Below are positions 43,370-52,702 of a DNA stretch of 64,000 nucleotides, in pieces. The notes under the pieces are model-generated. The model searched no databases. It was given only the letters and a program-made list of their open reading frames with translations, and was not told the origin of the DNA. Source of the DNA: an uncultured Bacteroides sp. (GTDB lineage Bacteria > Bacteroidota > Bacteroidia > Bacteroidales > Bacteroidaceae); the NCBI RefSeq assembly GCF_963666545.1, contig NZ_OY762899.1, forward strand, positions 3,162,001 to 3,226,000, read 5' to 3'. Within the stretch, counting starts at the first letter, position 1, and every line of letters begins with the position of its first letter. Made by a program: the position numbers and the translations under genes.

Positions 43370-44506
43370 ATGAAGTATTATCTGATTGTTGGTGAAGCAT
43401 CTGGAGATTTGCATGCCGCCCACCTAATGGCTGCCTTGCAGCATGAAGACACTCAAGCCGAATTTCGTTTCTTTGGGGGTGATATGATGGCGCACGTAGG
43501 AGGAGTAATGGTTAAGCATTACAAAGATTTGGCATATATGGGCTTTGTACCGGTATTACTTCATCTTCGTACAATTTTTGCTAACATGAAATTCTGCAAG
43601 AAAGATGTTATGGATTGGAAGCCGGATGTCGTTATCCTTGTTGATTATCCGGGATTTAATCTTAACATAGCCCAATTTGTACATGCAAAAACAGATATTC
43701 CTGTCTATTATTATATTTCTCCTAAGATATGGGCATGGAAGGAATACCGTATAAAGAATATCAAGCGAGATGTGAATGAACTTTTTTCTATCTTGCCATT
43801 TGAAGTTGAGTTTTATAATAAACATCACTATCCGATACATTATGTAGGAAATCCAACATTAGACGAGGTCGCTAATTTCCGCATCAGCTATTCTGAATCT
43901 TTTTCCGAATTTAATGGCAATAATGGTTTGGATGGGAGAGGGATTATTGCTTTGTTGGCAGGTAGCAGGAAGCAAGAAATTAAAGACAATTTGCCTGATA
44001 TGATTCGTGCTGCCTCATCTTTTCGTGATTATCAGATGGTTTTGGCTGCTGCACCGGGCATAGATCCTGAATATTACGATAAGTTTATTGTCGGTTCGGG
44101 TGTAAGAATAGTTTTTGGACAAACTTATGCTTTGCTACACCATGCAAAAGCTGCTTTAGTTACTTCGGGTACGGCAACTCTCGAAACGGCTTTGTTTTTG
44201 ACTCCTCAAGTAGTGTGCTATCATACTCCTATAGGGAAAATTATTGCTTTTCTAAAGAAACATATATTAAAAGTGAAATTTATTTCGTTAGTAAACCTGA
44301 TAGCCGGACGTGAGGTTGTTAAGGAATTAGTTGCGGATACAATGACGATAGAAAATATATCTCTTGAATTAGAAAGCATATTGCACAAAGAGGATTACCG
44401 GAAGAAAATGTTAATCGGATATAATGATGTGATTACTGCATTGGGACCTTCCGGAGCACCTGATAGAGCGGCAAAGAGCATCATTCAGTTATTGGAAAAC
44501 CGATGA
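43370..44506 (+). CDS. lpxB: Lipid-A-disaccharide synthase
   Basis: The 378-aa GT19 enzyme joins UDP-diacylglucosamine and lipid X in lipid A synthesis at the inner membrane. Motifs: YLIVGEASGDLHAAHLM at the N-terminus, FFGGDMMAHVGG, SPKIWAWKEYRIKNIKRDV and, in the nucleotide-binding half, TSGTATLETALF. ATG 43370 is used: the frame also opens at a TTG at 43361, but an ATG three codons later gives the canonical start. Confidence 0.95.
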   Translation: MKYYLIVGEASGDLHAAHLMAALQHEDTQAEFRFFGGDMMAHVGGVMVKHYKDLAYMGFVPVLLHLRTIFANMKFCKKDVMDWKPDVVILVDYPGFNLNIAQFVHAKTDIPVYYYISPKIWAWKEYRIKNIKRDVNELFSILPFEVEFYNKHHYPIHYVGNPTLDEVANFRISYSESFSEFNGNNGLDGRGIIALLAGSRKQEIKDNLPDMIRAASSFRDYQMVLAAAPGIDPEYYDKFIVGSGVRIVFGQTYALLHHAKAALVTSGTATLETALFLTPQVVCYHTPIGKIIAFLKKHILKVKFISLVNLIAGREVVKELVADTMTIENISLELESILHKEDYRKKMLIGYNDVITALGPSGAPDRAAKSIIQLLENR

Positions 44507-44509
44507 TGT

Positions 44510-44545
44510 AATAGTGTGATAGCGAAGACTTCTTGTCACATTATT
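44510..44545. terminator. Weak hairpin between lpxB and cdsA
   Basis: AATAGTGTGA (44510-44519) pairs with TCACATTATT (44536-44545) with one G-T pair. It lies between convergent genes. No T-run follows, so terminator function is uncertain. Confidence 0.35.
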
Positions 44546-44581
44546 GATATTATGGAGTATAAAGAGTTAGCACCATTCAGG

Positions 44582-45430
44582 CTAAGACACAATCGTTGAA
44601 ATCATATAAAGGTAAATAACTGCTGCCGGTATAGCTATCAGTGCGCTATCGAAGCGATCGAGCATCCCACCGTGTCCGGGAAGTATTGTTCCTGAATCTT
44701 TTACTCCTAATTGGCGTTTCAGTAATGATTCACTTAAATCGCCCCATGTGCCAAAGACAACTACCGTTATTGATAGCCCAATCCATGCGAAAGTAGACAG
44801 GAAGGGAAAATAATTGGCAAATACCAGTGAAGCAGAGATTGCGACAATACCTCCTGCAATAGAGCCTTCCCATGACTTTTTAGGTGATACTCGCTCAAAT
44901 AAACGATGTTTTCCTATTAGGCTACCGACACAATATGCTCCAGTGTCGTTTAACCAAATAAAAACAAAGACGGAGAGTGGAAGAATGGGATTGTATTCTA
45001 CATAACCCGTATTTTGATTGCTCTGAAATGCCAAAACGTTGAGCAATGCGAAAGGTAACGCAACATAAAGTTGGCTAAACATAGCGTAGGCCCAATTAAT
45101 AATGGGATTTGTTTTCTTCAGATAAAGCTCGCTGACAATCAAATAAATAATTAAAGCAAGGTAAGGTATAAATACCTTGGAATCTGTTACATCCATACAA
45201 AATGCCATAATAGCAAGGAATAGATATACACCACCGAGCATCGTTATCGTTTTGTTGACGTATGCTCCTTCTGTTTTATCGTTTAGCAAGTGTGTAAACT
45301 CTCGTATTGTCAGAGCACTGATAAGAGTAAATAATATTCCAAAAGAGAGAGGGCTGTACAAAAGACAGCCCATTAATATTGTAACGAAGAATACTCCGGT
45401 TACAGTTCGTTGTATAAGATTATTTTTCAA
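44582..45430 (-). CDS. cdsA: Phosphatidate cytidylyltransferase
   Basis: The 282-aa polytopic protein (about eight helices) makes CDP-diacylglycerol. The family signature near the C-terminus is intact: LKRQLGVKDSGTILPGHGGMLDRFDS. It follows ftsH by 13 nt on the minus strand and is the last gene of the rsfS-ftsH-cdsA operon. Confidence 0.95.
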   Translation of the reverse strand: MKNNLIQRTVTGVFFVTILMGCLLYSPLSFGILFTLISALTIREFTHLLNDKTEGAYVNKTITMLGGVYLFLAIMAFCMDVTDSKVFIPYLALIIYLIVSELYLKKTNPIINWAYAMFSQLYVALPFALLNVLAFQSNQNTGYVEYNPILPLSVFVFIWLNDTGAYCVGSLIGKHRLFERVSPKKSWEGSIAGGIVAISASLVFANYFPFLSTFAWIGLSITVVVFGTWGDLSESLLKRQLGVKDSGTILPGHGGMLDRFDSALIAIPAAVIYLYMISTIVS

Positions 45431-45443
45431 TGTACTTAGGACT

Positions 45444-47459
45444 TTAATTTTGAGGTTCTTTGACTTCCGCTTCCGTCTTTGGATTTAATTCGGGAGTAGT
45501 TGTTTTCGATTTCTCTTCAGCTATTTCACTTCCATTCTCTGGTTTCTTGCGTAATTCAGCTGCCATAATCTCTTCTGAGCGTGAAGTCCAAACACGTTTA
45601 CCGAATATTCGTTCTACATCTTCAGCAAATATAACTTCTTTTTCTATCAGTAGAGCGGCCAATTTATTATGTCCTTCTTTGTGTTCCGAGAGGATTTGCT
45701 TGGCGCGTTCGTATTGTTCGTTTATCATCTGTTTCACTTCCTCATCTATCAGTTCTGCCGTTCGTTCGCTATACGGTTTGTTGAATGAATATTCATCATT
45801 GTTGTAATAACAAAGATTAGGAAGTTTTTCGCTCATGCCCAGATAAGCAATCATTCCATAAGCTTGTTTTGTAACGCGTTCTAAATCATTCATAGCTCCG
45901 GTAGAGATTCTGCCTACAAACAGATTTTCAGCTGCCCGTCCACCAAGGGTGGCGCACATTTCATCGAGCATTTGTTCTTTGGTCGTGATCTGTCTTTCTT
46001 CGGGTAGGTACCATGCTGCTCCTAAGGCTCGTCCACGAGGTACAATGGTTACTTTGATTAGCGGATTGGCATGCTCGAGTAACCATGATAGGCTTGCATG
46101 TCCGGCTTCATGGAGTGCGATGGTGCGACGCTCTTCTTCGGTCGTGATTTTGCTTTTCTTTTCTAATCCACCGATTATACGATCTACAGCATCAAGAAAA
46201 TCTTGTTTGTCCACAAATCTTTTGCCATGTCGGGCAGCAATAAGAGCTGCTTCATTACAAACATTGGCTATATCGGCACCCGAAAAGCCAGGAGTTTGTC
46301 GAGACAAAAGATCAACATCGACCGAATCATCTATCTTAATAGGGCGCAAGTGTACACCGAAAACTTCTTTTCTTTCATTCAAGTCGGGGAGGTCAACATG
46401 TATCTGTCGATCAAACCTTCCGGCACGCAATAAAGCTTTATCCAGCACATCCACACGATTGGTTGCAGCTAGAATGATTACTCCACTGTTTGAACCAAAG
46501 CCATCCATTTCCGTCAGGAGTTGGTTTAGTGTGTTTTCTCGTTCATCGTTTCCGCCCATGCTTGGATTCTTTCCACGCGCCCGTCCTACTGCATCTATTT
46601 CGTCAATAAAGACAATGCAAGGAGCTTTTTCTTTTGCTTGTTTAAATAGGTCGCGTACGCGAGATGCTCCCACGCCAACAAACATTTCAACGAAATCAGA
46701 TCCAGACAAAGAAAAAAATGGTACGTTTGCTTCTCCTGCTACAGCTTTGGCTAGTAATGTTTTACCTGTCCCCGGAGGTCCTACAAGCAATGCTCCTTTT
46801 GGTATTTTACCTCCTAAATCGGTGTACTTTTGGGGCTCTTTTAAGAACTCTACAATTTCTTCAATTTCTTGTTTAGCTTCAGCTAAGCCGGCAACATCTT
46901 TGAATGTTACCTTTATTGAACCTCCTTTTTCAAAGAGTTGTGCTTTTGATTTTCCAACATTGAATACCCCGCCTGCTCCACTGCCGCCACCGCTCATTCG
47001 GCGCATGAAGAACATCCATAATCCTATTAAAAAGACAATAGGTAGTACGTTCCATAGAATGACACTGAAGTAATCTTTCTTTTTCTCATAGCTTACTGAG
47101 CCGTTAAAGCGAGCCTCATCTCTTTCTTTCTGGAGAAACTCACCCAAGCTCTCCCGTGAAGGAGCTTCAGTGGTTATCATAGGGTTTTTGCCTACACGAT
47201 TAGAATCTTCTTTGAATACATCCTTCACAAAATAAGGTTTGATATACACTTCTACTGTGTTGTCATCATAACCGATTATTTTATTAACGTACCCGCTACG
47301 CACATATTGTTGAAACTCATCATAGGATGTCGTCTTGCTTACTGAACTGTTCTCATTAGTAAAATACAGCGCTAAAAGCATCAGGGCTATGATCATATAC
47401 ATCCAGCTAATATTAAACCGGGGCATATTTACTTTATTCGATTTCTTTTTATTATCCAT
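45444..47459 (-). CDS. ftsH: ATP-dependent zinc metalloprotease FtsH
   Basis: Two N-terminal helices (about residues 14-32 and 134-152) enclose a periplasmic domain. The AAA ATPase follows, with Walker [19 protein letters not shown], Walker [13 protein letters not shown] and the [24 protein letters not shown]. The protease domain has the zinc motif [11 protein letters not shown]. It degrades membrane and regulatory proteins. Length (671 aa) and all motifs are normal. It lies between rsfS and cdsA. Confidence 0.98.
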   Translation of the reverse strand: MDNKKKSNKVNMPRFNISWMYMIIALMLLALYFTNENSSVSKTTSYDEFQQYVRSGYVNKIIGYDDNTVEVYIKPYFVKDVFKEDSNRVGKNPMITTEAPSRESLGEFLQKERDEARFNGSVSYEKKKDYFSVILWNVLPIVFLIGLWMFFMRRMSGGGSGAGGVFNVGKSKAQLFEKGGSIKVTFKDVAGLAEAKQEIEEIVEFLKEPQKYTDLGGKIPKGALLVGPPGTGKTLLAKAVAGEANVPFFSLSGSDFVEMFVGVGASRVRDLFKQAKEKAPCIVFIDEIDAVGRARGKNPSMGGNDERENTLNQLLTEMDGFGSNSGVIILAATNRVDVLDKALLRAGRFDRQIHVDLPDLNERKEVFGVHLRPIKIDDSVDVDLLSRQTPGFSGADIANVCNEAALIAARHGKRFVDKQDFLDAVDRIIGGLEKKSKITTEEERRTIALHEAGHASLSWLLEHANPLIKVTIVPRGRALGAAWYLPEERQITTKEQMLDEMCATLGGRAAENLFVGRISTGAMNDLERVTKQAYGMIAYLGMSEKLPNLCYYNNDEYSFNKPYSERTAELIDEEVKQMINEQYERAKQILSEHKEGHNKLAALLIEKEVIFAEDVERIFGKRVWTSRSEEIMAAELRKKPENGSEIAEEKSKTTTPELNPKTEAEVKEPQN

Positions 47460-47468
47460 CTTGATTAG

Positions 47469-47828
47469 TTAGTCAATATCGGGAATAGTAGTTAATTTAG
47501 CATCTGCCCAAAGATGTTCTAGATTATAAAATGTTCTTGTTTCGGGGAGAAAGATATGAACCAATATGTCTGAGTAATCCATTGCTACCCATTCGGCATT
47601 ATTTAATCCGTCTACAGCAAAAGGTTTGGTATTAACTCCTTTTCTAGTAAATTCTTTGATTGAATCAACAATAGCACTGACTTGACTTGGTGAATTACCT
47701 TGGCAGATCACAAAGTAATTGCATATGGTGTCTCCTATACTAGTCAGGTCTGCTATAATAATGTTCTTACCTTTTTTTTCTTGAATACCTTCTTTGATCT
47801 TTTCTATTAATGCTTTTGCTTCGTTCAT
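47469..47828 (-). CDS. rsfS: Ribosomal silencing factor RsfS
   Basis: The 119-aa protein shows the RsfS/Iojap fold signatures: CNYFVICQGNSPSQVSAI and KPFAVDGLNNAEWVAMDYSDILVHIFLP. It binds L14 and stops 50S/30S joining in stationary phase. It is the first gene of the operon with ftsH and cdsA, and its stop is 9 nt from the ftsH start. Confidence 0.96.
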   Translation of the reverse strand: MNEAKALIEKIKEGIQEKKGKNIIIADLTSIGDTICNYFVICQGNSPSQVSAIVDSIKEFTRKGVNTKPFAVDGLNNAEWVAMDYSDILVHIFLPETRTFYNLEHLWADAKLTTIPDID

Positions 47829-47912
47829 CTATGAGTGAGTTTTAATTTTCTTTTTTCAGTATAACAATGAAAGCGGAATTATTGTTCCCGTACGTTATCT
47901 CGATATATTTTA

Positions 47913-47920
47913 CAAAGATA
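47913..47920 (-). promoter_or_regulatory. -7 promoter box of the rsfS-ftsH-cdsA operon
   Basis: The minus strand reads TATCTTTG about 85 nt before the rsfS ATG. Confidence 0.45.
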
Positions 47921-48069
47921 CACTGAATTATTATATCAATGAAAGTAACGAGACAAATCTAATCCTTTTTTTGTTTTTTTTTAAGGGATTGATCTTAATT
48001 GTAGCAACGTGTACTATGCACTTTTTAGATAAAAAGGTCGAGAAAAGTTTTGGGTTTACAATTTATTTG

Positions 48070-48077
48070 TATCTTTG
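48070..48077 (+). promoter_or_regulatory. -7 promoter box of tRNA-Gln
   Basis: TATCTTTG lies 13 nt before the mature tRNA. A TTTTG at 48048-48052 lies 17 nt upstream as the possible -33 element. Confidence 0.6.
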
Positions 48078-48090
48078 CACCCGAAATCAT

Positions 48091-48161
48091 TGGGCTATGG
48101 TGTAATGGTAACACTTCAGATTCTGGTCCTGATGTTCCAGGTTCGAATCCTGGTAGCCCAA
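48091..48161 (+). tRNA. tRNA-Gln (anticodon CTG)
   Basis: A 71-nt cloverleaf is readable: acceptor TGGGCTA/TAGCCCA with discriminator A, a short D arm GTGT/ACAC, anticodon stem TCAGA/CCTGA with loop TTCTGGT (anticodon CTG), and T arm CCAGG-TTCGAAT-CCTGG. The anticodon stem has an A-C mismatch at the loop-closing pair. No CCA is encoded (ACA follows). Confidence 0.9.
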
Positions 48162-48167
48162 CAATGT

Positions 48168-48204
48168 AAAAGCGAAGATTGTAAAAAGCAATTTTCGCTT
48201 TTTT
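48168..48204 (+). terminator. Intrinsic terminator of tRNA-Gln
   Basis: AAAAGCGAAGATTG (48168-48181) pairs with CAATTTTCGCTTTT (48189-48202) with one G-U pair. Further T residues follow. Confidence 0.85.
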
Positions 48205-48401
48205 GATTATGCTAATTTGCACCTTGAATAGAGGTTTATTGAGAAAGTAGCATAAATAAGAAATGAAATCTTAATCTGATGAATAGTTATAATGTAGGAT
48301 TCCAGAGGGTTTATACGCTAGTTCCTGATTCATAAATTGCTTTTTGGGAAGGGGTTGAGAAATCGTATATAAATTTAAGGGTGCCCTTTCTGATCTAATC
48401 T

Positions 48402-48438
48402 AAAAAAAGAAGAGGATGCCTTGATTGGACATCCTCAT
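48402..48438 (-). terminator. Intrinsic terminator of the DUF349 gene
   Basis: GAGGATG (48412-48418) pairs with CATCCTC (48430-48436), and on the minus strand it is followed by a run of seven T. It lies 17 nt beyond the gene's stop. Confidence 0.7.
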
Positions 48439-48454
48439 ATACATTGTTTTTGAC

Positions 48455-50305
48455 TTACTCTTCTTCTTTGATTGATTCGTCTATCACACGAATTTTCTGG
48501 AGAGTCAGTTCTAAGTCTGCCTTCAACTTTTCCACTTTCCGATTTATTTCGGTCAATAAGCTGTTGCCCTTTTGAGAAGAGGAACTCAGGAATCCCAAAT
48601 TGTTCTCATAAGTGTGTAGCTCATTTTTCATGTTCTCGTATATTCTAATAAGTCTTTCACGCTCTTTATAAAGAGATTGAGAACCTCCTTGAATACTACT
48701 AATAGATGATTTAAAATTACTTAGCTTCTTGTCGGAAGCACTTATGTTGAAGTGTTCGAAGATCTCATCAATTAGCGTATGGAACTGCTTATATATCCTA
48801 TCTTTTTCCTTAAAAGGAACGTGTCCTATAGAATTCCATTCTTTAATGAGTTCACGTACTAATCGGTCGGCCTCGTCCGTTTCGGTTGAATCTTTTATTG
48901 CAATTAATTTGCCTATAATCTCTTTTTTCTTCTCTAAATTCTCAAGTTCTCCGGTACGTTGTGAAGATGTGGCTTTATTTTTCTGTTCAAAGAAGTAATC
49001 GCAAGCAGCAATAAATCGATTCCATATTGCGTCTGAATATTTCTTTGTTACCGGACCAATGGTTTTCCATTCTTTTTGTAATTTAGTAAGAGCTTCAGCA
49101 GTTTCTTTCCAGTCAGTGCTGTCTTTTAACGCTTCTACTTTTTCGCACAATGCCTTTTTCTTTTCCAAGTTCTCGGTCATGTTTTCTTTGAGCAATTTAT
49201 AAAATTCGCTCTTTTTCTTGAAAAATCCATCGCATGCTTTTCTGAAGCGCTCAAAGATTTTCACATTCATCTTTTGAGGTGCAAAGCCAATCGTTTTCCA
49301 TTTACTTTGTAGTGCGATGATTTCTTGTGTTTTGTTCTCCCAAGCTCCAAACGTTGTTAGTTCAGTATATTCTATTGCTTCTACGATTTCGCAAATAACT
49401 GTTTTCTGATCAAGATTATGTTGTTCTACTTCTTTTAGAGCCTCAAAATGCTCTTGATGACGGCGGTTTACTTGTGTGGAAGCAGCTTTGAATCTGGCCC
49501 AAACTCCATCTCTTAAATCTTTGGCCACAGGACCAGTATCTCTGAATTCTTGGTGAAGCTTCTGTAGTTGGTGAAAGGCCGATACTACGTCTGGTTCTTC
49601 TATTAGTTTTTCTGCTGTTTCGCAAAGTTTACTTTTAATCTCTAGATTCTTTTTAAAGTCGTAGTCGCGAAATTCATTGTTAAGTTTTAGAATATCATAA
49701 AATTTCTCTACATAGAGTTGATAGCTTTTCCATAGTTCATTTACTTTCGCCTGTGGAATAAGTCTTATTTCATTCCATTGCTGTTGTAGCCTCTTGAATT
49801 CGTTGTATGATTTATTAGCATCTTCCGATGAATCGACTAATTCTTTTAGTTTAGTTAAGATAGAAAGTTTTGTCTCGAGATTACTTTCTTTTTGTTTTTC
49901 TATTTCAGCGGTCAGTGTGCTCCTTTTTTCTTTAATGACAGACATCACGTTCTTGAATTCATTTTCCAATTCGTCATTTTTAGGAGTGTAATCTTGTTCA
50001 TTACCACCGTCGTTTACAAATGCTTTTTTATCAGCTTCTTGTTCCGTATTGTGGAGCTTATAAAAAGTTTGTTTTAAAGTATCAAGTTCTATTTTACTTG
50101 CATTTTTAGGATCACTTGCCAATTCGTTCAGCCGCTTTAACACACTTTCTTTAGTCGGTTTTGATACTGACTCAGTTTGTGTTTCCACGTTAGTTTCCTC
50201 CGCTTGAGTTTCCATTGTTTGTGTTTCTGAAACCTCAGCTACATTCTTTTCTTCTTCTAAATCTCCTTGTTCCAAAGGCGGATTAGTGTCATGAGAGTCC
50301 ATCAT
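48455..50305 (-). CDS. DUF349-repeat protein
   Basis: The 616-aa protein has an acidic, Thr/Glu-rich N-terminus (about 1-65) and then several helical DUF349 repeats, each with a WxxIG pattern, for example EWKTIGPVTKKYSDAIWNRF and EWNSIGHVPFKEKDRIYKQF. It ends in a coiled-coil. No signal peptide or enzyme motif is present. It is a mostly alpha-helical cytoplasmic protein of unknown role. Its own terminator follows. mgtE lies 115 nt upstream on the same strand. Confidence 0.9.
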   Translation of the reverse strand: MMDSHDTNPPLEQGDLEEEKNVAEVSETQTMETQAEETNVETQTESVSKPTKESVLKRLNELASDPKNASKIELDTLKQTFYKLHNTEQEADKKAFVNDGGNEQDYTPKNDELENEFKNVMSVIKEKRSTLTAEIEKQKESNLETKLSILTKLKELVDSSEDANKSYNEFKRLQQQWNEIRLIPQAKVNELWKSYQLYVEKFYDILKLNNEFRDYDFKKNLEIKSKLCETAEKLIEEPDVVSAFHQLQKLHQEFRDTGPVAKDLRDGVWARFKAASTQVNRRHQEHFEALKEVEQHNLDQKTVICEIVEAIEYTELTTFGAWENKTQEIIALQSKWKTIGFAPQKMNVKIFERFRKACDGFFKKKSEFYKLLKENMTENLEKKKALCEKVEALKDSTDWKETAEALTKLQKEWKTIGPVTKKYSDAIWNRFIAACDYFFEQKNKATSSQRTGELENLEKKKEIIGKLIAIKDSTETDEADRLVRELIKEWNSIGHVPFKEKDRIYKQFHTLIDEIFEHFNISASDKKLSNFKSSISSIQGGSQSLYKERERLIRIYENMKNELHTYENNLGFLSSSSQKGNSLLTEINRKVEKLKADLELTLQKIRVIDESIKEEE

Positions 50306-50420
50306 TGTATTTTTGTTTTGGGAAAAAGGATTTAACCTTTTAATTACATTAGCTCACAAATTAATGAAATAAAACAATTACCTCATAATTTTTTCTCGTC
50401 TTTTTTTGCATTTATCTATT

Positions 50421-51761
50421 TTAAGCTAATAAAACAGTGATCCCCATGTAAAGCATCATGCCTATAATGTCATTTGTAATTGAGATAAAGGGGCCTGTGG
50501 CAATAGCTGGATCTATTTTGAGTTTTTCGAGTGTCATGGGCACAAACGTTCCGAAAATAGAGGCAAACATAACTACTGCAAATAGGCTGATGGAGACTGA
50601 ATAGGTCACGGTGGCTGTTGCTCCGAAACGGATAAAGTTATAGATATAGACTAATAATGAAATGATTGTGGCGTTGATGAGAGCAACAACCGATTCTTTT
50701 GCAATCTGCTTAAAAGTATCTTTTACATCTAGTGAACTGTTGGCTAAACCTTGAACAATGAGTGCAGAAGATTGCGTTCCCACATTTCCTCCTGTGCCTC
50801 CAATGAGTGGGATGTAGAGTGCCATTTCCGGATGAGAAGCAAATGTAGCGCCAAAGTTTCCAAGTATCATCGAATTGCCGATGCCACCAAGCATACCTAT
50901 GAGAAGCCAAGGCAAGCGGGCAGAGGTTTGTCGTAGTACGTTATCGTCAGTTTCTACATCTTGTGAAAGACCGGAAGCTAACTGGTAGTCACGTTCTGAT
51001 TGTTCACGAACTTCGTCCATAACGTCATCTACGGTTATTTGCCCAACCAAGCGTCCGATGCTATCGACAACAGGCACGGCAACAAGGTCATACTTTTCAA
51101 TCGTTTGTACCACTTCGTCTATTGGCGTGTCAACCCTAATGGAGATAGGATCTTTCTTCATCACATGCTTCACTTTAGAAACGGAAGGTGAAGTGATCAT
51201 CTTTTTAAGGGGGAAGACTCCTCGCAGTCTCTCGTCGTCGTCTACTACATAGACATAATATATTTCGTCGAGCTCTTCAGCTTGTAGGCGCATTTCTTTC
51301 AAGCATTCGGGCATACTCCAGTTTTCGTTAACAGTCACCATCTCGGTGCCCATTAATCCGCCCGCCGTGTCTTCGTCGTACTTCAACAGATCAACAATAT
51401 CTCCTGCTTGTTCGATATCTTCTATGTGAGAGAGAATTTCTTCTTGCTTATCTTCGTCGAGGTCACGCATGAGTTCCACAGCGTCATCGGTATCCATGTA
51501 GTCGACAAACCGTTTTGCTATAGTTTCTGAAGGTAATATCTCTAAAAACTCTTTGCGTACCTCTTCGTCCATCTCCACCAAAACGTCTGCTGCAGTTTCG
51601 TTGTCTAGCAAGCGGTAAATAAATCTTGCTTCTTCTGCATTTATCTCATTACACAACTCTGCTATATCGGCCGGGTGGAGGTCAATAAGCAGTTCTTTCA
51701 CCTTATCGGCTTCTTTTTGTCCGATGAGTGCTTTTACGTTGTCAATGTATTCTTCGTTCAC
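50421..51761 (-). CDS. mgtE: Magnesium transporter MgtE
   Basis: The 446-aa protein has the N-domain (helical repeats, residues about 1-125), a pair of CBS domains (about 130-250) and five C-terminal helices with LPWLLIGMLGGIGNSMILG and PLIGGTGGNVGTQSSALIVQG, the pore motifs of MgtE. It imports Mg2+ at the inner membrane. It starts 26 nt after rsmA. Confidence 0.95.
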   Translation of the reverse strand: MNEEYIDNVKALIGQKEADKVKELLIDLHPADIAELCNEINAEEARFIYRLLDNETAADVLVEMDEEVRKEFLEILPSETIAKRFVDYMDTDDAVELMRDLDEDKQEEILSHIEDIEQAGDIVDLLKYDEDTAGGLMGTEMVTVNENWSMPECLKEMRLQAEELDEIYYVYVVDDDERLRGVFPLKKMITSPSVSKVKHVMKKDPISIRVDTPIDEVVQTIEKYDLVAVPVVDSIGRLVGQITVDDVMDEVREQSERDYQLASGLSQDVETDDNVLRQTSARLPWLLIGMLGGIGNSMILGNFGATFASHPEMALYIPLIGGTGGNVGTQSSALIVQGLANSSLDVKDTFKQIAKESVVALINATIISLLVYIYNFIRFGATATVTYSVSISLFAVVMFASIFGTFVPMTLEKLKIDPAIATGPFISITNDIIGMMLYMGITVLLA

Positions 51762-51787
51762 TTTTCTATCTCTTTAAAGTTGAAGCT

Positions 51788-52600
51788 TTATGATTCTTGA
51801 TCATTCTTTTCTTGAGAAATAGCTAATTCTTGTTCTACCCGGTTGGTCAGTTCAATGAATTCTTTTACAGAAAGCTGTTCTGGCCTTTTATTGAAGATCA
51901 AATCTTGCGTAAGCGGACTCTCTTTTCCAAGAATGGGTTTTATGGAGTTCCTTAATGTTTTTCTGCGCTGATTAAAGGTCGTTTTGACTACCAGCTTAAA
52001 TAATTTCTCATTGCACCCAAGATTCTTCGTTTCATTTCTTGTCATGCGTATGACTGCACTCTTTACCTTAGGAGGTGGATTGAATACTTGCTCACTAACG
52101 GTAAAAAGATATTCTACTTTGTACCAAGCTTGTATAAGTATGCTTAGTATTCCATAGGTTTTGCTACCTGGACCAGCGGCAATTCTCTCGGCCACTTCTT
52201 TTTGTATCATTCCTGTGCAGCAAGGTATCAAGTCTTTATTATCAAGCATCTTGAAAAATATTTGGCTCGATATATTGTAAGGGTAATTACCTGTTAGTAC
52301 AAACGGATTTCCATCAAATGTTCGTAGAAGATTCATCTTGAGGAAATCATCCTCAATGATATGTTCTTCAAGTGAAGGGTAGGCTTCTCGGAGATAAGCT
52401 ACTGATTCAAAATCTACTTCAACAACCTTAACCGTGCGTCCTTTTTTTACAAGAAATTGAGTAAGAACCCCCATTCCCGGTCCAACTTCTAAAATAGGAA
52501 GTTCTGGGAAAGTATCTACAGTATCGGCTATATCCTGAGCGACTTTCAAATCTTTCAAAAAATGTTGGCCTAAAAACTTTTTGGGTTTTACTAATCTCAT
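51788..52600 (-). CDS. rsmA: 16S rRNA (adenine1518-N6/adenine1519-N6)-dimethyltransferase
   Basis: The 270-aa protein (KsgA) has the N-terminal KKFLGQHFLKDLKVAQDI, SAM-binding ILEVGPGMGVLTQFL, and the NYPY motif in LTGNYPYNISSQIF. It dimethylates two adenines in helix 45 of 16S rRNA. A minus-strand promoter box lies upstream and mgtE follows. Confidence 0.97.
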   Translation of the reverse strand: MRLVKPKKFLGQHFLKDLKVAQDIADTVDTFPELPILEVGPGMGVLTQFLVKKGRTVKVVEVDFESVAYLREAYPSLEEHIIEDDFLKMNLLRTFDGNPFVLTGNYPYNISSQIFFKMLDNKDLIPCCTGMIQKEVAERIAAGPGSKTYGILSILIQAWYKVEYLFTVSEQVFNPPPKVKSAVIRMTRNETKNLGCNEKLFKLVVKTTFNQRRKTLRNSIKPILGKESPLTQDLIFNKRPEQLSVKEFIELTNRVEQELAISQEKNDQES

Positions 52601-52648
52601 TCCTTCACATTTTAATGTTTATTGTTAAATGGTTTGCAGATAACGTGT

Positions 52649-52656
52649 TATCTTTG
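52649..52656 (+). promoter_or_regulatory. -7 promoter box of the flippase-like gene
   Basis: TATCTTTG lies 46 nt before the ATG at 52703. Confidence 0.5.
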
Positions 52657-52663
52657 CAGCGGA

Positions 52664-52671
52664 CAAAGGTA
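52664..52671 (-). promoter_or_regulatory. -7 promoter box of rsmA
   Basis: The minus strand reads TACCTTTG, giving a leader of about 60 nt. It lies 7 nt from the divergent box at 52649-52656. Confidence 0.5.
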
Positions 52672-52702
52672 ATTCTTTTAAATGAAGAATTAAGAACAAA
52701 GA

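Noticed and set aside
45949-47073. 374-residue open frame on the plus strand
   Set aside because: It lies wholly antisense to ftsH, which carries every family motif. The frame has no recognisable domain and follows from the codon use of ftsH.
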